A DNA stretch of 64,000 bases from Eutrigla gurnardus (taxonomy: Eukaryota; Chordata; Actinopteri; Perciformes; Triglidae). The stretch is taken from positions 186,001 through 250,000 of the forward strand of contig CAUPSS010000255.1 in the NCBI GenBank assembly GCA_963514095.1. The letters are read 5' to 3'. The notes below the pieces were generated by a model, which saw only the letters and a program-made list of their open reading frames with translations, was not told where the DNA came from and did not search any database. Below are positions 23,729 through 35,900 of this stretch, one piece after another. Position 1 is the stretch's first letter. Every line of letters starts with the position of its first letter. A program made the translations under genes and the position numbers.

Positions 23729-26350
23729 TCCCTGTGATAGACTGGTTACCTGTCTGTCTCCACATGTCTCCCTGTGATAGACTGGTTACCTGTCTGTCTC
23801 TACATGTCGGCCCTGTGATAGACTGGTTACCTGTCTGTCTCTACATGTCAGCCCTGTGATAGACTGGTTGCCTGTCTGTCTCTACATGTCAGCCCTGTGA
23901 TAGACTGGTTACCTGTCTGTCTCTACATGTCTCCCTGTGATAGACTGGTTACCTGTCTGTCTCTACATGTCAGCCCTGTGATAGACTGGTTACCTGTCTG
24001 TCTCTACATGTCTCCCTGTGATAGACTGGTTGCCTGTCTGTCTCTACATGTCAGCCCTGTGATAGACTGGTTACCTGTCTGTCTCTACATTTCTCCCTGT
24101 GATAGACTGGTTACCTGTCTGTCTCTACATGTCTCCCTGTGATAGACTGGTTACCTGTCTGTCTTTACATGTCTCCCTGTGATAGACTGGTTACCTGTCT
24201 GTCTCTACATGTCTCCCTGTGATAGACTGGTTACCTGTCTGTCTCTACATGTCAGCCCTGTGATAGACTGGTTACCTGTCTGTCTCTACATGTCCCCCTG
24301 TGATAGACTGGTTACCTGTCGGTCTCTACATGTCTCCCTGTGATAGACTGGTTACCTGTCTGTCTCTACATGTCTCCCTGTGATAGACTGGTTACCTGTC
24401 TGTCTCCACATGTCTCCATGTGATAGACTGGTTACCTGTCTGTCTCTACATGTCCCCCTGTGATAGACTGGTTACCTGTCTGTCTCTACATGTACCCCTG
24501 TGATAGACTGGTTACCTGTCTGTCTCTACATGTCGGCCCCATGATAGACTGGTTACCTGTCTGTCTCTACATGTCTCCCTGTGATAGACTGGTTACCTGT
24601 CTGTCTCTACATGTCTCCCGGTGATAGACTGGTTACCTGTCTGTCTCTACATGTCGGCCCTGTGATAGACTGGTTACCTGTCTGTCTCTACATGTCGGCC
24701 CTGTGATAGACTGGTTACCTGTCTGTCTCTACATGTCAGCCCTGTGATAGACTGGTTGCCTGTCTGTCTCTACATGTCAGCCCTGTGATAGACTGGTTAC
24801 CTGTCTGTCTCTACATGTCTCCCTGTGATAGACTGGTTACCTGTCTGTCTCTACATGTCTCCCTGTGATAGACTGGTTACCTGTCTGTCTCTACTCGTCA
24901 GCCCTGTGATAGACTGGTCACCTGTCTGTCTCTACATGTCAGCCCTGTGATAGACTGGTTACCTGTCTGTCTCTACATGTCAGCCCTGTGATAGACTGGT
25001 CACCTGTCTCTCTCTACATGTCAGCCCTGTGATAGACTGGTTACCTGTCTGTCTCTACATGTCTCCCTGTGATAGACTGGTTACGTGTCTGTCTCCACAT
25101 GTCTCCATGTGATAGACTGGTTACCTGTCTGTCTCTACATGTCAGCCCTATGATAGACTGGTTACCTGTCTGTCTCTACATGTCAGCCCTGTGATAGACT
25201 GGTTACCTGTCTGTCTGTACATGTCTCCCTGTGATAGACTGGTTACCTGTCTGTCTCTACATGTCTCCCTGTGATAGACTGGTTACCTGTCTGTCTCTAC
25301 ATGTCAGCCCTGTGATAGACTGGCTACCTGTCTGTCTCTACATGTCTCCCTGTGATAGACTGGTTACCTGTCTGTCTCTACATGTCTCCCTGTGATAGAC
25401 TGGTCACCTGTCTGTCTCTACATGTCTCCCTGTGATAGACTGGTTACCTGTCTGTCTTTACATGTCTCCCTGTGATAGACTGGTTACCTGTCTGTCTCTA
25501 CATGTCTCCCTGTGATAGACTGGTTACCTGTCTGTCTCTACATGTCAGCCCTGTGATAGACTGGTTACCTGTCTGTCTCTACATGTCCCCCTGTGATAGA
25601 CTGGTTACCTGTCGGTCTCTACATGTCTCCCTGTGATAGACTGGTTACCTGTCTGTCTCTACATGTCTCCCTGTGATAGACTGGTTACCTGTCTGTCTCC
25701 ACATGTCTCCATGTGATAGACTGGTTACCTGTCTGTCTCTACATGTCAGCCCTATGATAGACTGGTTACCTGTCTGTCTCTACATGTCAGCCCTGTGATA
25801 GACTGGTTACCTGTCTGTCTCTACATGTCAGCCCTGTGATAGACTGGTTACTTGTCTGTCTGTACATGTCTCCCTGTGATAGACTGGTTACCTGTCTGTC
25901 TCTACATGTCTCCCTGTGATAGACTGGTTACCTGTCTGTCTCTACATGTCAGCCCTGTGATAGACTGGTTACCTGTCTGTCTCTACATGTCTCCCTGTGA
26001 TAGACTGTTTACCTGTCTGTCTCTACATGTCTCCCTGTGATAGACTGGTCACCTGTCTGTCTCTACATGTCTCCCTGTGATAGACTGGTTACCTGTCTGT
26101 CTTTACATGTCTCCCTGTGATAGACTGGTTACCTGTCTGTCTCTACATGTCTCCCTGTGATAGACTGGTTACCTGTCTGTCTCTACATGTCTCCCTGTGA
26201 TAGACTGGTTACCTGTCTGTCTCTACATGTCCCCCTGTGATAGACTGGTTACCTGTCTGTCTCTACATGTCTCCCTGTGATAGACTGGTTACCTGTCTGT
26301 CTCTACATGTCTCCCTGTGATAGACTGGTTACCTGTCTGTCTCTACATGT
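23660..26350. repeat. 2,623-bp tandem duplication, copy 2
   Basis: All five private variants of copy 1 recur at +2,623: tctcccggtg near 24,614, ctactcgtc near 24,892, ggctacc near 25,322, ggttacttg near 25,849 and ctgtttacc near 26,006. The match is lost near 26,352, where copy 1 has ccacatg and this copy has a plain monomer. I noticed no substitution between the two copies. Confidence 0.85.
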
Positions 26351-27330
26351 CCCCCTGTGATAGACTGGTTACCTGTCTGTCTCTACATGTCTCCCTGTGA
26401 TAGACTGGTTACCTGTCTGTCTCTACCTGTCGGCCCCATGATAGACTGGTTACCTGTCTGTCTCTACATGTCTCCCTGTGATAGATTGGTTACCTGTCTG
26501 TCTCTACATGTCTCCCTGTGATAGACTGGTTACCTGTCTGTCTCTACATGTCGGCCCTGTGATAGACTGGTTACCTGTCTGTCTCTACATGTCAGCCCTG
26601 TGATAGACTGGTTGCCTGTCTGTCTCTACATGTCAGCCCTGTGATAGACTGGTTACCTGTCTGTCTCTACATGTCTCCCTGTGATAGACTGGTTGCCTGT
26701 CTGTCTCTACATGTCAGCCCTGTGATAGACTGGTTACCTGTCTGTCTCTACATGTCTCCCTGTGATAGACTGGTTACCTGTCTGTCTCTACATGTCTCCC
26801 TGTGATAGACTGGTTACCTGTCTGTCTTTACATGTCTCCCTGTGATAGACTGGTTACCTGTCTGTCTCTACATGTCTCCCTGTGATAGACTGGTTACCTG
26901 TCTGTCTCTACATGTCAGCCCTGTGATAGACTGGTTACCTGTCTGTCTCTACATGTCCCCCTGTGATAGACTGGTTACCTGTCGGTCTCTACATGTCTCC
27001 CTGTGATAGACTGGTTACCTGTCTGTCTCTACATGTCGGCCCTGTGATAGACTGGTTACCTGTCTGTCTCTACATGTCAGCCCTGTGATAGACTGGTTGC
27101 CTGTCTGTCTCTACATGTCAGCCCTGTGATAGACTGGTTACCTGTCTGTCTCTACATGTCTCCCTGTGATAGACTGGTTACCTGTCTGTCTCTACATGTC
27201 AGCCCTGTGATAGACTGGTTACCTGTCTGTCTCTACATGTCTCCCTGTGATAGACTGGTTGCCTGTCTGTCTCTACATGTCAGCCCTGTGATAGACTGGT
27301 TACCTGTCTGTCTCTACATGTCTCCCTGTG
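26351..27330. repeat. Satellite monomers linking two duplicated domains
   Basis: Ordinary 40/41-base units. A ctacctgtcggcccc monomer at about 26,424, followed by gatattggtt-type variation (gatagattgg near 26,484), recurs at about 38,364, 39,091 and 40,220, so this order was later copied to the right. The longest alternation of 40- and 41-base units begins here (27,126-27,452). Confidence 0.7.
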
Positions 27331-29850
27331 ATAGACTGGTTACCTGTCTGTCTCTACATGTCAGCCCTGTGATAGACTGGTTACCTGTCTGTCTGTACAT
27401 GTCTCCCTGTGATAGACTGGTTACCTGTCTGTCTCTACATGTCTCCCTGTGATAGACTGGTTACCTGTCTGTCTCTACATGTCAGCCCTGTGATGGACTG
27501 GTTACCTGTCTGTCTCTACATGTCTCCCTGTGATAGACTGGTTACCTGTCTGTCTCTACATGTCTCCCTGTGATAGACTGGTCACCTGTCTGTCTCTACA
27601 TGTCTCCCTGTGATAGACTGGTTACCTGTCTGTCTTTACATGTCTCCCTGTGATAGACTGGTTACCTGTCTGTCTCTACATGTCTCCCTGTGATAGACTG
27701 GTTACCTGTCTGTCTCTACATGTCTCCCAGTGATAGACTGGTTACCTGTCTGTCTCTACATGTCCCCCTGTGATAGACTGGTTACCTGTCTGTCTCTACA
27801 TGTCTCCCTGTGATAGACTGGTTACCTGTCTGTCTCTACATGTCTCCCTGTGATAGACTGGTTACCTGTCTGTCTCTACATGTCCCCCTGTGATAGACTG
27901 GTTACCTGTCTGTCTCTACATGTCTCCCTGTGATAGACTGGTTACCTGTCTGTCTCTACATGTCAGCCCTGTGATAGACTGGTTACCTGTCTGTCTCTAC
28001 ATGTCTCCCTGTGATAGACTGGTTACCTGTCTGTCTCTACATGTCTCCCTGTGATAGACTGGTTACCTGTCTGTCTCTACATGTCAGCCCTGTGATAGAC
28101 TGGTCACCTGTCTGTCTCTACATGTCAGCCCTGTGATAGACTGGTTACCTGTCTGTCTCTACATGTCAGCCCTGTGATAGACTGGTCACCTGTCTCTCTC
28201 TACATGTCAGCCCTGTGATAGACTGGTTACCTGTCTGTCTCTACATGTCTCCCTGTGATAGACTGGTTACGTGTCTGTCTCCACATGTCTCCATGTGATA
28301 GACTGGTTACCTGTCTGTCTCTACATGTCAGCCCTATGATAGACTGGTTACCTGTCTGTCTCTACATGTCAGCCCTGTGATAGACTGGTTACCTGTCTGT
28401 CTGTACATGTCTCCCTGTGATAGACTGGTTACCTGTCTGTCTCTACATGTCTCCCTGTGATAGACTGGTTACCTGTCTGTCTCTACATGTCAGCCCTGTG
28501 ATAGACTGGTTACCTGTCTGTCTCTACATGTCTCCCTGTGATAGACTGGTTACCTGTCTGTCTCTACATGTCTCCCTGTGATAGACTGGTCACCTGTCTG
28601 TCTCTACATGTCTCCCTGTGATAGACTGGTTACCTGTCTGTCTTTACATGTCTCCCTGTGATAGACTGGTTACCTGTCTGTCTCTACATGTCTCCCTGTG
28701 ATAGACTGGTTACCTGTCTGTCTCTACATGTCAGCCCTGTGATAGACTGGTTACCTGTCTGTCTCTACATGTCCCCCTGTGATAGACTGGTTACCTGTCG
28801 GTCTCTACATGTCTCCCCGTGATAGACTGGTTACCTGTCTGTCTCTACATGTCTCCCTGTGATAGACTGGTTACCTGTCTGTCTCCACATGTCTCCCTGT
28901 GATAGACTGGTTACCTGTCTGTCTCCACATGTCTCCCTGTGATAGACTGGTTACCTGTCTGTCTCTACATGTCGGCCCTGTGATAGACTGGTTACCTGTC
29001 TGTCTCTACATGTCAGCCCTGTGATAGACTGGTTGCCTGTCTGTCTCTACATGTCAGCCCTGTGATAGACTGGTTACCTGTCTGTCTCTTCATGTCTCCC
29101 TGTGATAGACTGGTTACCTGTCTGTCTCTACATGTCAGCCCTGTGATAGACTGGTTACCTGTCTGTCTCTACATGTCTCCCTGTGATAGACTGGTTGCCT
29201 GTCTGTCTCTACATGTCAGCCCTGTGATAGACTGGTTACCTGTCTGTCTCTACATTTCTCCCTGTGATAGACTGGTTACCTGTCTGTCTCTACATGTCTC
29301 CCTGTGATAGACTGGTTACCTGTCTGTCTTTACATGTCTCCCTGTGATAGACTGGTTACCTGTCTGTCTCTACATGTCTCCCTGTGATAGACTGGTTACC
29401 TGTCTGTCTCTACATGTCAGCCCTGTGATAGACTGGTTACCTGTCTGTCTCTACATGTCCCCCTGTGATAGACTGGTTACCTGTCGGTCTCTACATGTCT
29501 CCCTGTGATAGACTGGTTACCTGTCTGTCTCTACATGTCTCCCTGTGATAGACTGGTTACCTGTCTGTCTCCACATGTCTCCATGTGATAGACTGGTTAC
29601 CTGTCTGTCTCTACATGTCCCCCTGTGATAGACTGGTTACCTGTCTGTCTCTACATGTACCCCTGTGATAGACTGGTTACCTGTCTGTCTCTACATGTCG
29701 GCCCCATGATAGACTGGTTACCTGTCTGTCTCTACATGTCTCCCTGTGATAGACTGGTTACCTGTCTGTCTCTACATGTCTCCCTGTGATAGACTGGTTA
29801 CCTGTCTGTCTCTACATGTCGGCCCTGTGATAGACTGGTTACCTGTCTGT
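27330..29850. repeat. 2,580-bp duplication, copy 1
   Basis: It matches 29,910-32,430 at +2,580. A private gatggact change at 27495 recurs at 30075. The left edge is where tctccctg (27,32x) differs from cggccctg (29,90x). Differences from copy 2 are t at 28810 versus c at 31390 and c at 28888 versus t at 31468. Confidence 0.83.
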
Positions 29851-32485
29851 CTCCACATGTCTCCCTGTGATAGACTGGTTACCTGTCTGTCTCTACATGT
29901 CGGCCCTGTGATAGACTGGTTACCTGTCTGTCTCTACATGTCAGCCCTGTGATAGACTGGTTACCTGTCTGTCTGTACATGTCTCCCTGTGATAGACTGG
30001 TTACCTGTCTGTCTCTACATGTCTCCCTGTGATAGACTGGTTACCTGTCTGTCTCTACATGTCAGCCCTGTGATGGACTGGTTACCTGTCTGTCTCTACA
30101 TGTCTCCCTGTGATAGACTGGTTACCTGTCTGTCTCTACATGTCTCCCTGTGATAGACTGGTCACCTGTCTGTCTCTACATGTCTCCCTGTGATAGACTG
30201 GTTACCTGTCTGTCTTTACATGTCTCCCTGTGATAGACTGGTTACCTGTCTGTCTCTACATGTCTCCCTGTGATAGACTGGTTACCTGTCTGTCTCTACA
30301 TGTCTCCCAGTGATAGACTGGTTACCTGTCTGTCTCTACATGTCCCCCTGTGATAGACTGGTTACCTGTCTGTCTCTACATGTCTCCCTGTGATAGACTG
30401 GTTACCTGTCTGTCTCTACATGTCTCCCTGTGATAGACTGGTTACCTGTCTGTCTCTACATGTCCCCCTGTGATAGACTGGTTACCTGTCTGTCTCTACA
30501 TGTCTCCCTGTGATAGACTGGTTACCTGTCTGTCTCTACATGTCAGCCCTGTGATAGACTGGTTACCTGTCTGTCTCTACATGTCTCCCTGTGATAGACT
30601 GGTTACCTGTCTGTCTCTACATGTCTCCCTGTGATAGACTGGTTACCTGTCTGTCTCTACATGTCAGCCCTGTGATAGACTGGTCACCTGTCTGTCTCTA
30701 CATGTCAGCCCTGTGATAGACTGGTTACCTGTCTGTCTCTACATGTCAGCCCTGTGATAGACTGGTCACCTGTCTCTCTCTACATGTCAGCCCTGTGATA
30801 GACTGGTTACCTGTCTGTCTCTACATGTCTCCCTGTGATAGACTGGTTACGTGTCTGTCTCCACATGTCTCCATGTGATAGACTGGTTACCTGTCTGTCT
30901 CTACATGTCAGCCCTATGATAGACTGGTTACCTGTCTGTCTCTACATGTCAGCCCTGTGATAGACTGGTTACCTGTCTGTCTGTACATGTCTCCCTGTGA
31001 TAGACTGGTTACCTGTCTGTCTCTACATGTCTCCCTGTGATAGACTGGTTACCTGTCTGTCTCTACATGTCAGCCCTGTGATAGACTGGTTACCTGTCTG
31101 TCTCTACATGTCTCCCTGTGATAGACTGGTTACCTGTCTGTCTCTACATGTCTCCCTGTGATAGACTGGTCACCTGTCTGTCTCTACATGTCTCCCTGTG
31201 ATAGACTGGTTACCTGTCTGTCTTTACATGTCTCCCTGTGATAGACTGGTTACCTGTCTGTCTCTACATGTCTCCCTGTGATAGACTGGTTACCTGTCTG
31301 TCTCTACATGTCAGCCCTGTGATAGACTGGTTACCTGTCTGTCTCTACATGTCCCCCTGTGATAGACTGGTTACCTGTCGGTCTCTACACGTCTCCCCGT
31401 GATAGACTGGTTACCTGTCTGTCTCTACATGTCTCCCTGTGATAGACTGGTTACCTGTCTGTCTCCATATGTCTCCCTGTGATAGACTGGTTACCTGTCT
31501 GTCTCCACATGTCTCCCTGTGATAGACTGGTTACCTGTCTGTCTCTACATGTCGGCCCTGTGATAGACTGGTTACCTGTCTGTCTCTACATGTCAGCCCT
31601 GTGATAGACTGGTTGCCTGTCTGTCTCTACATGTCAGCCCTGTGATAGACTGGTTACCTGTCTGTCTCTTCATGTCTCCCTGTGATAGACTGGTTACCTG
31701 TCTGTCTCTACATGTCAGCCCTGTGATAGACTGGTTACCTGTCTGTCTCTACATGTCTCCCTGTGATAGACTGGTTGCCTGTCTGTCTCTACATGTCAGC
31801 CCTGTGATAGACTGGTTACCTGTCTGTCTCTACATTTCTCCCTGTGATAGACTGGTTACCTGTCTGTCTCTACATGTCTCCCTGTGATAGACTGGTTACC
31901 TGTCTGTCTTTACATGTCTCCCTGTGATAGACTGGTTACCTGTCTGTCTCTACATGTCTCCCTGTGATAGACTGGTTACCTGTCTGTCTCTACATGTCAG
32001 CCCTGTGATAGACTGGTTACCTGTCTGTCTCTACATGTCCCCCTGTGATAGACTGGTTACCTGTCGGTCTCTACATGTCTCCCTGTGATAGACTGGTTAC
32101 CTGTCTGTCTCTACATGTCTCCCTGTGATAGACTGGTTACCTGTCTGTCTCCACATGTCTCCATGTGATAGACTGGTTACCTGTCTGTCTCTACATGTCC
32201 CCCTGTGATAGACTGGTTACCTGTCTGTCTCTACATGTACCCCTGTGATAGACTGGTTACCTGTCTGTCTCTACATGTCGGCCCCATGATAGACTGGTTA
32301 CCTGTCTGTCTCTACATGTCTCCCTGTGATAGACTGGTTACCTGTCTGTCTCTACATGTCTCCCTGTGATAGACTGGTTACCTGTCTGTCTCTACATGTC
32401 GGCCCTGTGATAGACTGGTTACCTGTCTGTCTCTACATGTCGGCCCTGTGATAGACTGGTTACCTGTCTGTCTCTACATGTCAGC
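29060..32485. repeat. 3,427-bp tandem duplication, copy 1
   Basis: It starts at a cttcatg monomer near 29,088 and recurs at +3,427 (29,088 to 32,515; gatggact 30075 to 33502; acacgtc 31390 to 34817; ccatatg 31468 to 34895). It overlaps the 2,580-base pair: 3,427 equals 2,580 plus a further 847 bases, showing nested duplication. Confidence 0.83.
29910..32430. repeat. 2,580-bp duplication, copy 2
   Basis: It matches copy 1 at 2,580 bases with at least two substitutions (c at 31390 giving acacgtc; t at 31468 giving ccatatg). Both changes were later carried into the 3,427-base copy (34817 and 34895). The match ends near 32,433, where copy 1 has a ccacatg monomer not found here. Confidence 0.83.
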
Positions 32486-35400
32486 CCTGTGATAGACTGG
32501 TTACCTGTCTGTCTCTTCATGTCTCCCTGTGATAGACTGGTTACCTGTCTGTCTCTACATGTCAGCCCTGTGATAGACTGGTTACCTGTCTGTCTCTACA
32601 TGTCTCCCTGTGATAGACTGGTTGCCTGTCTGTCTCTACATGTCAGCCCTGTGATAGACTGGTTACCTGTCTGTCTCTACATTTCTCCCTGTGATAGACT
32701 GGTTACCTGTCTGTCTCTACATGTCTCCCTGTGATAGACTGGTTACCTGTCTGTCTTTACATGTCTCCCTGTGATAGACTGGTTACCTGTCTGTCTCTAC
32801 ATGTCTCCCTGTGATAGACTGGTTACCTGTCTGTCTCTACATGTCAGCCCTGTGATAGACTGGTTACCTGTCTGTCTCTACATGTCCCCCTGTGATAGAC
32901 TGGTTACCTGTCGGTCTCTACATGTCTCCCTGTGATAGACTGGTTACCTGTCTGTCTCTACATGTCTCCCTGTGATAGACTGGTTACCTGTCTGTCTCCA
33001 CATGTCTCCATGTGATAGACTGGTTACCTGTCTGTCTCTACATGTCCCCCTGTGATAGACTGGTTACCTGTCTGTCTCTACATGTACCCCTGTGATAGAC
33101 TGGTTACCTGTCTGTCTCTACATGTCGGCCCCATGATAGACTGGTTACCTGTCTGTCTCTACATGTCTCCCTGTGATAGACTGGTTACCTGTCTGTCTCT
33201 ACATGTCTCCCTGTGATAGACTGGTTACCTGTCTGTCTCTACATGTCGGCCCTGTGATAGACTGGTTACCTGTCTGTCTCCACATGTCTCCCTGTGATAG
33301 ACTGGTTACCTGTCTGTCTCTACATGTCGGCCCTGTGATAGACTGGTTACCTGTCTGTCTCTACATGTCAGCCCTGTGATAGACTGGTTACCTGTCTGTC
33401 TGTACATGTCTCCCTGTGATAGACTGGTTACCTGTCTGTCTCTACATGTCTCCCTGTGATAGACTGGTTACCTGTCTGTCTCTACATGTCAGCCCTGTGA
33501 TGGACTGGTTACCTGTCTGTCTCTACATGTCTCCCTGTGATAGACTGGTTACCTGTCTGTCTCTACATGTCTCCCTGTGATAGACTGGTCACCTGTCTGT
33601 CTCTACATGTCTCCCTGTGATAGACTGGTTACCTGTCTGTCTTTACATGTCTCCCTGTGATAGACTGGTTACCTGTCTGTCTCTACATGTCTCCCTGTGA
33701 TAGACTGGTTACCTGTCTGTCTCTACATGTCTCCCAGTGATAGACTGGTTACCTGTCTGTCTCTACATGTCCCCCTGTGATAGACTGGTTACCTGTCTGT
33801 CTCTACATGTCTCCCTGTGATAGACTGGTTACCTGTCTGTCTCTACATGTCTCCCTGTGATAGACTGGTTACCTGTCTGTCTCTACATGTCCCCCTGTGA
33901 TAGACTGGTTACCTGTCTGTCTCTACATGTCTCCCTGTGATAGACTGGTTACCTGTATGTCTCTACATGTCAGCCCTGTGATAGACTGGTTACCTGTCTG
34001 TCTCTACATGTCTCCCTGTGATAGACTGGTTACCTGTCTGTCTCTACATGTCTCCCTGTGATAGACTGGTTACCTGTCTGTCTCTACATGTCAGCCCTGT
34101 GATAGACTGGTCACCTGTCTGTCTCTACATGTCAGCCCTGTGATAGACTGGTTACCTGTCTGTCTCTACATGTCAGCCCTGTGATAGACTGGTCACCTGT
34201 CTCTCTCTACATGTCAGCCCTGTGATAGACTGGTTACCTGTCTGTCTCTACATGTCTCCCTGTGATAGACTGGTTACGTGTCTGTCTCCACATGTCTCCA
34301 TGTGATAGACTGGTTACCTGTCTGTCTCTACATGTCAGCCCTATGATAGACTGGTTACCTGTCTGTCTCTACATGTCAGCCCTGTGATAGACTGGTTACC
34401 TGTCTGTCTGTACATGTCTCCCTGTGATAGACTGGTTACCTGTCTGTCTCTACATGTCTCCCTGTGATAGACTGGTTACCTGTCTGTCTCTACATGTCAG
34501 CCCTGTGATAGACTGGTTACCTGTCTGTCTCTACATGTCTCCCTGTGATAGACTGGTTACCTGTCTGTCTCTACATGTCTCCCTGTGATAGACTGGTCAC
34601 CTGTCTGTCTCTACATGTCTCCCTGTGATAGACTGGTTACCTGTCTGTCTTTACATGTCTCCCTGTGATAGACTGGTTACCTGTCTGTCTCTACATGTCT
34701 CCCTGTGATAGACTGGTTACCTGTCTGTCTCTACATGTCAGCCCTGTGATAGACTGGTTACCTGTCTGTCTCTACATGTCCCCCTGTGATAGACTGGTTA
34801 CCTGTCGGTCTCTACACGTCTCCCCGTGATAGACTGGTTACCTGTCTGTCTCTACATGTCTCCCTGTGATAGACTGGTTACCTGTCTGTCTCCATATGTC
34901 TCCCTGTGATAGACTGGTTACCTGTCTGTCTCCACATGTCTCCCTGTGATAGACTGGTTACCTGTCTGTCTCTACATGTCGGCCCTGTGATAGACTGGTT
35001 ACCTGTCTGTCTCTACATGTCAGCCCTGTGATAGACTGGTTGCCTGTCTGTCTCTACATGTCAGCCCTGTGATAGACTGGTTACCTGTCTGTCTCTTCAT
35101 GTCTCCCTGTGATAGACTGGTTACCTGTCTGTCTCTACATGTCAGCCCTGTGATAGACTGGTTACCTGTCTGTCTCTACATGTCTCCCTGTGATAGACTG
35201 GTTGCCTGTCTGTCTCTACATGTCAGCCCTGTGATAGACTGGTTACCTGTCTGTCTCTACATTTCTCCCTGTGATAGACTGGTTACCTGTCTGTCTCTAC
35301 ATGTCTCCCTGTGATAGACTGGTTACCTGTCTGTCTTTACATGTCTCCCTGTGATAGACTGGTTACCTGTCTGTCTCTACATGTCTCCCTGTGATAGACT

Positions 35401-35900
35401 GGTTACCTGTCTGTCTCTACATGTCAGCCCTGTGATAGACTGGTTACCTGTCTGTCTCTACATGTCCCCCTGTGATAGACTGGTTACCTGTCGGTCTCTA
35501 CATGTCTCCCTGTGATAGACTGGTTACCTGTCTGTCTCTACATGTCTCCCTGTGATAGACTGGTTACCTGTCTGTCTCCACATGTCTCCATGTGATAGAC
35601 TGGTTACCTGTCTGTCTCTACATGTCCCCCTGTGATAGACTGGTTACCTGTCTGTCTCTACATGTACCCCTGTGATAGACTGGTTACCTGTCTGTCTCTA
35701 CATGTCGGCCCCATGATAGACTGGTTACCTGTCTGTCTCTACATGTCTCCCTGTGATAGACTGGTTACCTGTCTGTCTCTACATGTCTCCCTGTGATAGA
35801 CTGGTTACCTGTCTGTCTCTACATGTCGGCCCTGTGATAGACTGGTTACCTGTCTGTCTCTACATGTCGGCCCTGTGATAGACTGGTTACCTGTCTGTCT
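32486..35900. repeat. 3,427-bp tandem duplication, copy 2
   Basis: It is adjacent to copy 1 with no gap. One private substitution was seen: a at 33957 (ctgtatgtct) where copy 1 has c at 30530. The junction is visible because the cttcatg monomer is preceded by ggttacc/cggccctg units here, but by a ggttgcc monomer at 29,03x, 31,61x and 43,72x. Confidence 0.83.

Noticed and set aside
32489..32734. Independent 847-bp tandem repeat (31,642 to 32,489)
   Set aside because: The 847-base spacing is explained as the difference between the 3,427- and 2,580-base offsets and does not continue as its own period.
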